A stretch of DNA of 64,000 nucleotides from Leguminivora glycinivorella (lineage: Eukaryota; Arthropoda; Insecta; Lepidoptera; Tortricidae): the NCBI RefSeq assembly GCF_023078275.1, contig NC_062985.1, forward strand, positions 1,426,001 to 1,490,000, given 5' to 3'. The position numbers and the translations under genes were made by a program. How positions within the stretch are numbered: the first letter of the stretch is position 1; each line of letters starts with the position of its first letter. A model generated the notes under the pieces. It worked only from the letters and a program-made list of their open reading frames with translations. It had not been told where the DNA came from and did no database searches. Positions 10,685 through 23,265 of this stretch are shown here, in pieces.

Positions 10685-13600
10685 TTACGCTTCGACTTCT
10701 TCGATATTTGGTTTCTTTCGCGTTTCGTCTTCACCCGGCGAATGCTGCCGCTTAGCAGTTTTATTCTTTGCGTGTTTGTTTTGATTTCGTAGAGCCTTGG
10801 ACATTTTCTCCTCTCCCACACTGTAAAAAGTAATATATTTATAACTAAATCTTTGTTTAACTTTTTTCTAGTAGAGTTAAAAACAGTTACATTTACTTTT
10901 ATTTTTAACACAAAAAGGGTCAATAGTATAATAAGATCTTGATGACCTTGGTTCAGCAAAAATAAACCGTAAAAGGGGCATTTCAGGAGAATGTCGCTAA
11001 CGACATGCGATTCTACTAATACTTCTGAAGACGCTTATAAAGCGAAGTTGTGTCACAACCTTTCATGACTTGGTTAACAAATTGGCAGTATTTTTTCGAA
11101 ATAACTGCCATAAAAGGCCAAAGCATGTCGTAAGCGACATTCTCGTGGAATTCCCCAAATATCATATAAACCAAACAAAGGGAAAAAAACCAGACCGTTA
11201 GAACTTGTTAGTATTAATCATAATGTTACTTTTACACTTTCAAACGTGATGTTTTAGCGCGACTATCAAAATATCAAATCAAACCGTTTATTTGCAAGAA
11301 TACAGTCAAATAGATGGTATCAAACAAATGGAAAGTACAGTACACTCAACCAGCTAGAGAGCATGCGAAATCTTATACAGATTTTTTAATGTTTTTTAAA
11401 TAGGAAGAAAAACTATAGTTTTTACTCACTTAACAGCAGCCCTAGATCCCGGGCCCCAGTAAGGGGCAGGGTTAAACTGAAAGCGAAGCTGTCCGTCGCG
11501 CCGGCTGATGGGGTTGGCGTCGACCCTCTGGCTGAGGTCTATTGAGCTTGTGATGGGCTGGCTGAGTAGGTTTTTGGTGACCGGGTCCGCTTCAAGCCTG
11601 TAATTGTATTGATTGATGTAATTGATAGATAAATTTTAGTCAGCAATGAAATTTTTAAATACGTGACAGTTTATGTGCCTGTGTCGAATCGAAACTTCAA
11701 AGAGCCATATGTGCTGAAAAACGTCGTACAATACACGTGCGAAGAAGAAATTCGTAACTTGCGTAAATTCAAAACACTCCCTTTCTAATGTATTACCACT
11801 TCTTTCGAACTCCCTCTTTTCCGTACTTGTATCGTAATGTACTAGGTAAATTGCAATGGAATCCGTACAAATATTGTAAATTGAAAATAATTGGTATAAC
11901 AAACTAAGACACAACTTAGTCACAACATTGACGGAAGGTTGCTGACTAACTTTGACTGAATTAATAGTATTTTAGTATTTATTAAATGTATATGTGTTGA
12001 CGACCGGTCTGGCGCAGTCGGTAGTGACCCTGCCTGCTACGCCGCGGCCCCGGGTTCGAATCCCGGTAAGGGCATTTATTTGTGTGATGAGTGTGATGAC
12101 AGATATTTGTTCCTGAGTCATGGATGTTTTCTATGTATATAAGTATTTATATATTATATATATCGTTGTATGAGTACCCACAACACAAGCCTTCTTGAGC
12201 TTACCGTAGGCCTCAGTCAATCTGTGTAAGAATGTCCTATAATATATTTTATTTATTTATTTTATACTGTTATGCCAGTCTTGTCAATCTGTGAAGTTTA
12301 GATCAAAAGAAATGTGCATATCGTCACTACTTTGAAAAAATCTCGTATCTCACGCTGCTCCTCAAAGTTAAAACGCAGTAAGTCTATATGCATTCCATAC
12401 ATAGTAAGTAAGTAAGTAAGTGCTTTATTTGTAAATATAGGTTACAGTGGTGGTCAGTTATTATATATGGTACAGTTTCACTATATTTTACCAGTTGGCG
12501 TACAAAAACATTAAACTTAATACTAGAAATTAGACTATCAGACATACTTACTACAATTTTCTTTTCATTGACAGACGAAGATAAAAGTTTTTTTTAAAGT
12601 AGTGACGATATACGTTATTGCAATGAAATAGTGATCAGGTTTTATAGTAGGTATACAAGTAATGCAAGGAGGATGATGATGATATACAAGTAATAACATA
12701 CTTAGCCGGTTTGATCGGGTGCGACTTCTCCCACGTCCGTATGATGTCCCACACGTACTGCGCCGGCGCGTTTGTCTTGATCGACATTTTGGACGCGTGC
12801 GAGTAGGATACTTTGTAACCACCATTTAGGATTGCCGACCTGGAAGAAGAACCAATTATAAATCTTATCATCGCGACTCAAAACTCTTCATAATTGGGAT
12901 ATTTAGAATTACATACTTGATTAAAAGTATTAATGAATTTGCAGTAGGTTCACAACACTGTATTTGAGAATCAAACATGTCACTAAAGACATGTAATATC
13001 ATTTTGAGGGAATGCAGCTATTACTTTTTAAAATAAATATAACTCATAAAAAATAAATTCAAAAGCATCCAATCCAACTCGCTCGCGCTTACGCTCAGTG
13101 TACAAACAGGAGTTTGTGTACTGTTGTACAGAAGTCACAGGCCACACTGAAATATGATTGATGTGTTGGATTTGCCATTATAATGTTTAATAATTGTAAC
13201 ATTTTAAGGTACGTTTCTCTCAAACATTTAAATTTATGGCAATAATGTCGGTAGACAAAGAAACCGGGTCGGTCTGGCAAGTTTACCTGGACTGGTTATA
13301 AAAGGGACTGCTCGTCGGCGAGCAGTCACTTTTAGTTCTACTAGCGCCACGAACAGAGATAAGTACCTTGATCTGATTATAATAATAATTGCCTGAATTA
13401 ATTTATGTAATTATTTTAAGTGCCTTAATCTGATTATTTAATAAATATAAATACCTGAACTAATTTACGAAATTATTCAATGAAAATTATCTGAATTAAT
13501 TTATGAAATGGATTAATAAAAATGTATTTAAAAAGTTAATATGTTTTAGTGTTTCGTAATAACTCGACAACAACACTGTTTATGTCTGATTATTTCATAA

Positions 13601-16600
13601 TAATTATTTGAATTTAACTATGAAATTAATCAATGAAAACTACCTGAATAAATTGATGAAATTGACTAATGAAATTGTAATTAAAAATTAGTAGATATGT
13701 TTTACTATTTCATTATACGTAACTTAATAGTAACCCTGTTTATGATTTTACTCCCTTGTCGAATATTTGATGTGTTTCCAACAAGTAAATATATTGGTGT
13801 CATTGCTTTATAACCAACGCAGTTTTATTATGTCCCATATTTGCCAATTGAATTACATATTTAAATTTATTCCAAAAAAAACAAATCAGGATTGCTTAAA
13901 CAGCGAATTGCCCAAACTGTAAAACAAATATATGTTTATAATTATTTTATCATATTAGTCACTTCAGGTCATATGACATTTGAGTAAAGATAATTAAATT
14001 TGTTCTTTGGAAGTTAGTTATTTCGTCATATTAGTAGTCCCTTCAGGTCATATGTCATTTGACTAAACGTAATTTGTTCCTTGGAAGTTAGTTACCTTTC
14101 TTGAAAAAAACCTTGATTATTATTTTGAACAAAAAAAGGCTGTTTATTATACCCCTTTAACATACTCGGTCGCATAATTAAATCTTTAATCTTTCATACA
14201 AACCTAAAAATAAAAACGTTTCATTATATAACCAAAATGCTAAATTCAGAAGTGGAGATACGTTTTACCTAGCCATCTTTTAACACTGTGAATTATTTCA
14301 GAGATAACGGATTGAAATCTGCTGACCAACTTTCATACCACCATTCGGAGTGAAATTTCTTCGGGCTGCCGATACCACAACATTGTGCTTCCTACATTTG
14401 GTCCTACTAACAGCGATGATGGGGCTGTACGGCCGACGCATGGTGCACCGATTTCGGGACCTTCTGAAAACCTGAATGGACTGGCGTTGTTATGATCATT
14501 AAAGTCGGTAAGGCCCTGAGGGCTCTGCATTATCATGTAAAAAATCTTGCTTTGAAGAAATATTGTTGTACCCACTGTGTTTTAAACTGATTTTGTTTAC
14601 TTATTACGGAACTGCAGTTAATCGAGCTAGTTATTGAAAGAGCTAGTGTTATGATTATGACATCTTGAATAAATAAATTACCTCTTATTAGATCATGTTG
14701 TTTAAAAGAAAAACAGTTAAATCCTGAAGAAAGGGTATAAAAGTCAGAACTGAACAATACAGGTTTAGAACAATACTGGTTTAGTTTCTTCCTTTGGGAA
14801 TAAATTATATTTTGTTAATGACATAATTCGGTAAACAAGTTCTTGTTGTAAAGATTGTATTATGACACTACTGATCCGGAGTGATCCTATAACTGCAAAA
14901 CAATATTTCGATTTTCGTATTGATATAGGGTCTAAATCTCTGTATTGACCAACGTTTATTTTATTTTCCAAAAAATATTTTTAGCTATTTCTCTTGAGAA
15001 ACACTAATTTGAAAATCACTAATATATTTTTTTTTGTTTATGTATTGTAAAGTGGCAGTTTTCACTTAATAAATAAAAATTTGATACTAATAAGTGACTC
15101 AAGATCGATATTTTCAAGCAAATATGTACGTTTCAAAAATCGTTTTTATTTTTTTTTAATACTCGCTTTTCAATTGTCCAATATTTGTTTTCGCTTACAT
15201 TTTATAATGATTTTTCTCCACTTTGACCAGAATGAGACCTAAGTGGATTGCCATTATAATGAGATACAAAAAAATTGGCAATCGATATGTGATTTACTTT
15301 AGGTGGTTTCGTTGTTTATTTAACTATACTATACCAAAAACAAACAAATTAGTAAGTAATTAAACCTGCCTACCTACAAAAATGTCAAATTTAAAGGTAG
15401 TATATTAGTGTTTTCTTCAGATAGTGGCATGGCTTCAAAGTGAAAGTTATTGGTTAATTTAAATACAGTAGTTTAGTTACATATATTACCTACATCGTAA
15501 AAAAAATTGTTCATAATAGACACAAAACTTGCTGCTAAAAATGCTGTGCTTATTTTAACCTGTTCCTGCCCACCATGTAGGTACAGTTTGAGGTATTTGA
15601 AATTTAAACCAAATTATTTAATAAATATGGTAGACTTTCCTTACCTACCTAATTAATAAAAAAAAATAGATTCAAAACTTGCTACTATAAATGATGTGCT
15701 TATTCTAAGAAACGCTTAAACGTTTGTATCCCGCACTAACGTATTTCAAAATTATTTCACCAATTGCGGACCAATAAAATTTACTTTTAGTACCCAACAG
15801 TAATGTTACACACACACATCCCTATTGATTTGAATTCAATTAACATTGAAACTTTTTCCAAGTTGCTGTTACTTCGGACAAATTACTGATCTGATAAATG
15901 ATAAATCTATTTATCATCATTGCGAGTATGTTTACAATTTTGTCTTCTGTTTTCGTTGAGAAGTAACGATTAAGAAAGTGTCTGAGATTTTAATTCTACT
16001 TTCACGTTTGTGTCTGTTATCGCATATCTTAGGCTCAAAAACGAATAAAGTTTTATTTATTTATTTGAAATTTATTGCACAAATTAACAATAACAAGTAC
16101 AAATGGCGAACTTAACGCCTTAAGTCATTTTCTATCAGTCAACCATTGGGCAAAACAGAGATAGTCTGGTGGACGCCATTATAAAGCCAGTATGAGATTT
16201 TAATGATTAAATACAAGTTGATTCTATTATAAAATAAACATATATAGATACAATAATAGTGCAAATAAAGGCTTACGCAACTTGCTTTATAAAGAGAGTT
16301 TACTCTGTGCTTGCCTGGTTTTCGAGTTTAGGTAGATTATTATCTACAAAGAATTTTTATTGATTTCCGTAAATATTAGGGGACGGTTCTTTAGGTAAAT
16401 TACAATTAATTTCTGTAAGAAAATATTGTCTTTTCTCTTACTGTTATCGAGTTATTCAGGGAATGAATTTAGTGGCTCAGTAAGCGTAGTAATAAAGGCT
16501 GCCTTTGTAATTCCTTTTCATTATTTATTGTTACATGTGTCGTCATTTACTTGAGACTGACTTTATTGTTTCTACGGGTCTCTCACATGATTAAAAAATT

Positions 16601-19600
16601 TATAATGTATGAAAACGGTTAAAAAAAAAACCCTTTTTCTAATTTAATAAGTGATTTGCCGGGTGGTTCCTGATAGGGATCCTGGCGACTGTCAAATTTA
16701 ACAAAAAAAAGTGTTTTCATATCAGCGGGTTCGTTTATACGAACCAAATTAATTTTATTACTTATGTAATAAAATTAATTTGGTCTCCCAACAAGAAAGT
16801 CATTATTAAAAAAAGGAAAGCAGAAAAAAAATAAGATTAATAAATTAAATTATGAACAATAATACAAATCTCACAGAACAAGATTCTGCAAAAAAAAAAG
16901 GGTCACTAGGTAGGTACTTATTCATCTTTCATGCTGAGTAGAGTACCTACGGAAAATAGTGTGAATAGATTCAAATAAATAAGATTCTTTGGGAAAAGGG
17001 ACCATTTTCAAAATATAACTGTATAAATAAGTGGGCGATTCTATATGCTTCTTTTCCTGATTATTCGTCACGTTTATGCTTTACTTCTCAAGATAGCTCA
17101 TTACATAGTTAATATGTGATACTGTAATGTTTAATAAATATATTAGGTATACTATTTACTGAAAACTGTTGCTGATAAAGCGATATTTACCATGTAATAA
17201 GCTACGAATAAGGGAAGATGAGTTTTCAGTTTGTACGGCATTTGCATCTTACATGACATGCCCTTCATAAAATATTATGTCGTTAGGTCAGACTGGCCGA
17301 GCTGTTTGGAAGATATAATAATATTCACACTTGTTGATTGATCGTGAAGTAATCAGAAATAAATATATAGCTCGATTAATTGAAGTCCTAGGATATTGTA
17401 TCTTTTTACAGTACAGTACAAAGATAAAAACATTTTGTGATAAAACTTGATGAAAGATATACCTATCGATGTTGCTATATCTGTAAAGAAAATGTAAAAT
17501 AGTATACAAAATGGTAAATGGCCATATTAAGTGCTGATTATCTTAAAGCATTCCGCAAAAAAAAACTGGCTATATTTATTGTGTACTTGCTATACTGTTA
17601 CATTAATTTAAGGTTACAATAAATAACTGAAAAAAAAGGTAGCTTTTTTGCCGATTGCTTTAAGTCCGGATTAGCCGTGTTGGATATATACATATGTAAT
17701 AAAATGTGTAATATATATTATATACTATGTATAATTGACAACGTTTCAAAATTTTCAGTGTCCCTAAGTCGAAAACCATTTCGAGATATAATATTAATAT
17801 AATTTTTTTTTTTCCCGTATTTTTATGATAACAAAAAAATCTTAAAAAATAGTTTAATGGGGAAGTGACCTCAATAGCTGATTTAGAGCTGTCACTATAA
17901 CAAAAGAAACTTCCAGTTAGGAAGTCACTTGAGTTTGACAGTGACACTTGACAGTCATACATACCGGACTGTTTAAGCTGAATGTTAAAACTTTTTTTTT
18001 TTTTTGGAAATTATTTTGTCGTTTTCTTAAGTGTATGAATCAACACATGTGAAGTCATAAAGCTGTGTCTTCTTAAGCTCTTTCTACTCGAAGTAGTAAT
18101 AAGGGACTTTCTCATTAAAATAGCAGTTTTTGGAAAAATAAAAAAAAATACGTGTATCTTTTAGTATTGAGTTCTTTCAAACCAAACAATAAAAAGTAGT
18201 ACTCAAAAATATGAAATGTTGTCAATTGTATATATACTGCTGGTCGGTTATGTGTCTGATGATTGCTTGACGTCATGGTGCAGCAGGTGACGGAGCTTTC
18301 ATGCCAGGGCACATAGCTACAAAAATACTGTTGGTCGGTTGTGTGTCTGATGATTGCTCGACGTCATGTCGCAACAGGTGACGGAGCTTTCATGCCAGGG
18401 CCCACAGCTACAAAAATACTGTTGGTCGGTTGTGTGTCTGATGATTGCTCGACGTCATGTCGCAACAGGTGACGGAGCTTTCATGCCAGGGCCCACAGCT
18501 ACAAAAATACTGTTGGTCGGTTGTGTGTCTGATGATTGCTCGACGTCATGTCGCAACAGGTGACGGAGCTTTCATGCCAGGGCCCATAGCTATAAAAAAT
18601 ACTGTTGGTCGGTTGTGTGTCTGATGATTGCTCGACGTCATGTCGCAACAGGTGACGGAGCTTTCATGCCAAGGCCCACAGCTACAAAAATACTGTTGGT
18701 CGGTTGTGTGTCTGATGATTGCTCGACGTCATGTCGCAACAGGTGACGGAGCTTTCATGCCAGGGCCCATAGCTACAAAAATACTGTTGGTCGGTTGTGT
18801 GTCTGATGATTGCTCGACGTCATGTCGCAACAGGTGACGGAGCTTTCATGCCAGGGCCCACAGCTACAAAAAAATGCTGGTCGGTCACAAGTCTGATGTT
18901 TGCCTGGCTTCACGGGCAGCAGGTGATGGGGCTTACATGACAAGGCTTGTGGCTACTTAATATAAGAGTAAGATTAAGATGTATAACTATGTAAATACTT
19001 TTGTACTTCGAGATCGAAGTACTTGTCAGTATGGCCGTGTTGGATTTGCCATTATAATGTTTAATAATTGTAACATTTTAAGGTACGTTTCTCTCAAACA
19101 TTTAAATTTATGGCAATAATGTCGGTAGACAAAGAAACCGGGTCGGTCTGGCAAGTTTACCTGGACTGGTTATAAAAGGGACTGCTCGTCGGCGAGCAGT
19201 CACTTTTAGTTCTACTAGCGCCACGAACAGAGATAAGTACCTTGATCTGATTATAATAATAATTGCCTGAATTAATTTATGTAATTATTTTAAGTGCCTT
19301 AATCTGATTATTTAATAAATATAAATACCTGAACTAATTTACGAAATTATTCAATGAAAATTATCTGAATTAATTTATGAAATGGATTAATAAAAATGTA
19401 TTTAAAAAGTTAATATGTTTTAGTGTTTCGTAATAACTCGACAACAACACTGTTTATGTCTGATTATTTCATAATAATTATTTGAATTTAACTATGAAAT
19501 TAATCAATGAAAACTACCTGAATAAATTGATGAAATTGACTAATGAAATTGTAATTAAAAATTAGTAGATATGTTTTACTATTTCATTATACGTAACTTA

Positions 19601-22600
19601 ATAGTAACCCTGTTTATGATTTTACTCCCTTGTCGAATATTTGATGTGTTTCCAACAAGTAAATATATTGGTGTCATTGCTTTATAACCAACGCAGTTTT
19701 ATTATGTCCCATATTTGCCAATTGAATTACATATTTAAATTTATTCCAAAAAAACAAATCAGGATTGCTTAAACAGCGAATTGCCCAAACTGTAAAACAA
19801 ATATATGTTTATAATTATTTTATCATATTAGTCACTTCAGGTCATATGACATTTGAGTAAAGATAATTAAATTTGTTCTTTGGAAGTTAGTTATTTCGTC
19901 ATATTAGTAGTCCCTTCAGGTCATATGTCATTTGACTAAACGTAATTTGTTCCTTGGAAGTTAGTTACCTTTCTTGAAAAAAACCTTGATTATTATTTTG
20001 AACAAAAAAAGGGCTGTTTATTATACCCCTTTAACATACTCGGTCGCATAATTAAATCTTTAATCTTTCATACAAACCTAAAAATAAAAACGTTTCATTA
20101 TATAACCAAAATGCTAAATGATGCAACTGGCCCTTAGAATTACATACTTGATTAAAAGTATTAATGCATTTGCAGTAGGTTCACAACACTGTATTTGAGA
20201 ATCAAACATGTCACTAAAGACATGTAATATCATTTTGAGGGAATGCAGCTATTACTTTTTAAAATAAATATAACTCATAAAAAATAAATTCAAAAGCATC
20301 CAATCCAACTCGCTCGCGCTTACGCTCAGTGTACAAACAGGAGTTTGTGTACTGTTGTACAGGAGTCACAGGTCACACTGGAACATAGGCAATATTTTTT
20401 CTAAATAAATAACTAACCTCATAACCAGCATAGGCATAGTCTCCAAATGCACACGTCCGACCAGCTTATCCATAGTGTAATAGAGAGGCGTATCATGGAG
20501 CTCCTCTCTAACCATAGATAAAAGTCCTTCTATTCGCTTCGCCGTGCCAAAGAGTTGAGGTTGCTCTTGTACTCTGGTTAGGACACGGCTCACGAAGGAT
20601 TCGTCGTGGATAGGGGCTGACCAGATTGGACCGCCAAGCTGACGGAAATAGTAGGGAAATGTTGATATAAAGTCCATTGTTTTATTAGTTTTTTTTGTAC
20701 AAAGTCAGACTTACGATATTTACAATGAATAGATTTAAGAGATCAATGACGCAACAACAGAAGTTCAAAACAAAAAAGTACAATATATTATGCTCTTTTT
20801 AACAGTACCCCACCTGTCTTAAACGGTGTATTTCAATACATTATAAAACATGTGCAAAGTTTTACTGTACGCTGAAAATCCAGCGATTTGAGGTAATAAG
20901 CTACACTTACATGATGCCTCTGGTTGCAGTGCACACAGAACTCGCCCACAGGTGGGGCGGGTGGCAGAAACGCCTTTGTTTGTGCCGGGTTCTTCTCTGT
21001 AGGGTTGGGTTTGAAACCACCCAGTGGCTGAAGGGTGATGTTATCGCAGCCTACACATTGGTACACCATAGATAGTTTACTAAAACAAGTTAAAAAAAAC
21101 GGGTTAATACAATTGAAGCAGATGTCAACAAACTTGGCTCTTACACTACCATTCTTACCTCGTAGTTTTTTTGCAATGAATAGCACCAGAGTATACTTTG
21201 ACAAACACGCGAATGTAGAAATCGGCCGATATGCTGATGAGCGGTACAATGTACCTACTGTAGCGATTGGCGTGCTGTTCTATGCATTGTAAAAGAATTC
21301 TTAACGCCTGAAAAAGTAAATATGAAATATTTATTACAAACTTAAAACATTTTTTTGGGTTGAAATCTGAATTTTTAGAATACGAAAAATTAAAATTTTT
21401 GGTGATTTTCTTATTTAAGTATTTTTTTTGATAAAATAATTATTACATATCACAGAAACACTTACCATTTCATGACAGCATTTAGTCTTCAAACTGACCG
21501 CACCATACTTGCAGTAGCAAGTCTCCGGCGAGTTGCCAGCGAGCACAGCCATGTCAGTGGCAGTAACCAACAGTAAGCCACCATCTTGCACACTTTGCAC
21601 TGCCGAGTCGAGGAAGATGGATGGGCAGCCATATGGGTCTAGGTCTATTGCTGAGAATCTCTTCTGGGGGTGCTTGTGTTTGTACATTAGCATGCTGAAA
21701 AATTGTTTCTTTAATAATATTTGATAAAATATTTTAAACCTGAATTAAAATCCTGTATTGCTCATTAATGTAATAGTTAATTAAAGTTACGTGATGTAAT
21801 CTTGTTATATTGGTGAACAATAAAGAATATTTGTATTGTAATGTCAGTATTAATTCTTAAACAATCATACAGATAATTTTGCACATTTTTTACAACCAAT
21901 AACTACATGGTCTATTACAACTAAAAGAACATCCAAAAATTTCATAATTAATATTTTCTTTTGTTTGTTGTTAGCCAGTTACACAAAAAAAATCATAAAT
22001 TAAAAAAAAGGTCAATAGCCACTCACCAAGCATCATCATGGCTAGTTTCAATAATATTGTCTACTCCATTATGCACAATATTAGCCTTGATTGTCTCTAC
22101 AGCCTGCTCAGACAAGTCATTGGCCACAATTTTAGTCACATTTGGCACTTCCTTGGCATAGCGGATACTTCTCAGCCCAGTAGCTGATAGAGCTTCAAGA
22201 ATTGTCACCTCAATCTGAAATAAGTTTTTTATAAATTAATATCAATAAGCATTCAATTCAATAGATGATATAAGGACAAAAAGTTTTATTGTTTAATAAG
22301 CAATCAACATTTTAACAAACTTGGCATGTTTTATCAAAGGCACTGCCATGCCCCTATTTATAAATTTATATTTTAACTTCATGTTATGAATAAAAAATAT
22401 TCCAAAAACTATTTAAAATTCAAACCTCCGTTTCAGTTTCTTCCTTTTCTTGTCCTGTCTTTTTTTCTGAGCCTTCTCACGTTTCTCTTGCTTATAGTCT
22501 TCAGTAAATACAGTCAGAACTGCTACACTCAAGTCTCTGTTAAATTCCTGAACTGGATTGTAGAAGACCTTCTCTGTACTCAACTTTATTTCAGCTTGCC

Positions 22601-22794
22601 CCTCCTTAATTGATTTAGTAGCTGAAGAGCTTTCCATTTTCATAATTATCTAAGAACATATTAAAAGGTTATAAAATAGGTATTCTAGTAAAGTAGTTAC
22701 TATGAAATAGTAATGTAGACTTTCGAATCTGTGCATAAATAAAACTTACTTGATAAGCTCGTTTAAATATAAAGCGATATCTTCTTGTAAACAT
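10685..22794 (-). CDS. Trmt1: tRNA (guanine(26)-N2)-dimethyltransferase, ten exons
   Basis: Makes N2,N2-dimethylguanosine at position 26 of nuclear and mitochondrial tRNAs, using SAM. Exons (minus strand): 22794-22750, 22649-22426, 22214-22027, 21694-21466, 21307-21159, 21079-20911, 20638-20418, 12839-12702, 11597-11430, 10820-10685; all introns GT-AG. Visible in order: an Arg-rich start MFTRRYRFIFKRAYQ, like a mitochondrial presequence; FYNPVQEFNRDLS; SAM motif I LEALSATGLRSIRYAKEV; ANDLS; catalytic motif DLDPYG; ISADFYIRVFVKVY; a CxxC...CxxC zinc-type pair (CVGCD, FCVHC) before GGPIWSAPIH; then PLYYTMDKL, SYSHASKMS, WGPG and a basic tail (SKALRNQNK). About 555 residues, normal for the family. 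All junction phases agree except exon 2 to 3, off by one base: 224 nt leaves phase 2 where exon 3 needs phase 0. One extra A in the A7 run of exon 2 restores frame. The 7.6-kb intron 7 hosts an LTR element. Divergent from NCBP1. Confidence 0.93.
12001..12262 (+). mobile_element. tRNA-derived SINE
   Basis: Begins GACCGGTCTGGCGCAGTCGG, with pol III box A (TGGCGCAGTCGGTAG) and box B (GGTTCGAATCC), then a tRNA-unrelated body and an ATTTATT tail. It lies in Trmt1 intron 8, antisense. Confidence 0.85.
12905..13158. repeat. Tandem duplication, copy 1
   Basis: About 245 bp beginning AGAATTACATACTTGATTAA and ending near CACACTGAA. Matches 20136-20383 with about five substitutions. Before the LTR element arrived the two copies stood side by side in Trmt1 intron 7. 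Confidence 0.75.
13164..14245 (+). repeat. 5' LTR
   Basis: Left direct repeat of the element above, preceded by TGATG. Contains the TATA box at 13296, the palindrome around 13308-13325 and several AATAAA-type hexamers. Confidence 0.8.
14246..18235 (+). other. Interior of the LTR element, no gene seen
   Basis: AT-rich, with no frame above about 100 codons on either strand that resembles a retroelement protein. A perfect inverted repeat with 18-bp arms (ACCAAATTAATTTTATTA, 6-nt loop) lies at 16743-16784. Nothing else could be identified. Confidence 0.5.
18236..18960 (+). repeat. 91-bp minisatellite inside the LTR element
   Basis: Eight head-to-tail units of about 91 bp. A unit starts TGGTCGGTTGTGTGTCTGAT and runs through GACGTCATGTCGCAACAGG to CCCACAGCTACAAAAATAC. 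Six central units are almost identical; the first and last are degenerate, as expected for an array growing from within. Short frames in it are by-products of 91 = 3n+1. Confidence 0.9.
19038..20119 (+). repeat. 3' LTR
   Basis: Right direct repeat, nearly identical to the 5' LTR and followed by GATG. No clear polypurine tract stands immediately before it, which is odd for a functional element. Confidence 0.8.
20136..20383. repeat. Tandem duplication, copy 2
   Basis: Second copy of the 12905-13158 sequence, in the same orientation. It is about 35 bp from the exon 7 donor of Trmt1. Differences to copy 1 include A/C near its start and three transitions near its end. Confidence 0.75.
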
Positions 22795-23265
22795 TAACTT
22801 TTCAATACAAAAACTTTAATAGTTCCACATTTTACCAGTATCGAACACTGCACATTATTTTGACAATAAATGACATCGGTGACGTATTGAGGCCACGTTT
22901 AGAAGTATGGAATGAGATTAATAACAAAATGTTTGACTCGAGCACAAAGCAACTATTTATACAAAATTTCTTTAATATTTTCAAAGTTCATAATCATTTT
23001 ATATTTCAATCGTTATTTTTATTTAATTAATAATAATTGGTTATTAATTAATCAAATTTATAGTATATCTCCAGAAATGTATATTCTGAACACATTCTGA
23101 ACATGTGCAGTGTGTTAGTGTGTAATGTTACCATCGGAAATAAAAAATGACATTTGTTTGACGCTCGTCTGATTGACGTTGCGTTGCATTTTGCTTTGGA
23201 TATTTCGTCGGCATTTTCTGCGAAAATATTGTTCTTTGAGTTAAATATATTAATCAATAACAAGT
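22795..23265. promoter_or_regulatory. Divergent promoter region between Trmt1 and NCBP1
   Basis: Only 471 bp separate the two start codons, which point away from each other. It must hold both 5' UTRs and core promoters unless non-coding exons lie further off. I see no TATA box at a suitable place on either strand. The middle (about 22960-23060) is very AT-rich, and the NCBP1 side has a short mixed stretch before ATG. This fits a TATA-less bidirectional housekeeping promoter; that is inferred from gene arrangement. Confidence 0.6.

Larger units (their letters stand above)
13164..20119 (+). mobile_element. Non-autonomous LTR retrotransposon in Trmt1 intron 7
   Basis: Two direct repeats of about 1082 bp (13164-14245 and 19038-20119) bound a 4.8-kb interior. 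Flanks carry a (T)GATG target duplication at 13159-13163 and 20119-20123. The repeats begin TGTTGG and end GCTAAA(T), a non-canonical 3' end. Each has a TATAAAAG box (13296-13303) followed by a 9-bp inverted repeat and an AGTCAC initiator-like site, as in insect LTRs, setting the plus orientation. LTRs differ by about two homopolymer bases, so insertion is recent. The interior has no gag, protease or reverse-transcriptase frame; it must have moved with another element's enzymes. A tRNA-primed start is possible at TGGAGATACG just after the 5' LTR, but I could not name the tRNA. Superfamily unknown. Antisense to Trmt1. Confidence 0.8.

Noticed and set aside
12001..12075. tRNA gene
   Set aside because: Has box A and B and a tRNA-like head but runs into a SINE body; no acceptor stem closes, and a second copy at 34006 shares the body.
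14246..18235. Hidden gag or pol in the LTR interior
   Set aside because: No motif of protease, reverse transcriptase or integrase seen in any frame; stops are frequent.
18354..18837. Two 69-codon frames in the minisatellite
   Set aside because: They are the same three-unit translation of a 91-bp repeat and vanish at the array edge.
18236..18960. CRISPR-like regular repeats
   Set aside because: Units are contiguous 91-bp copies with no unique spacers, in a eukaryotic retroelement.
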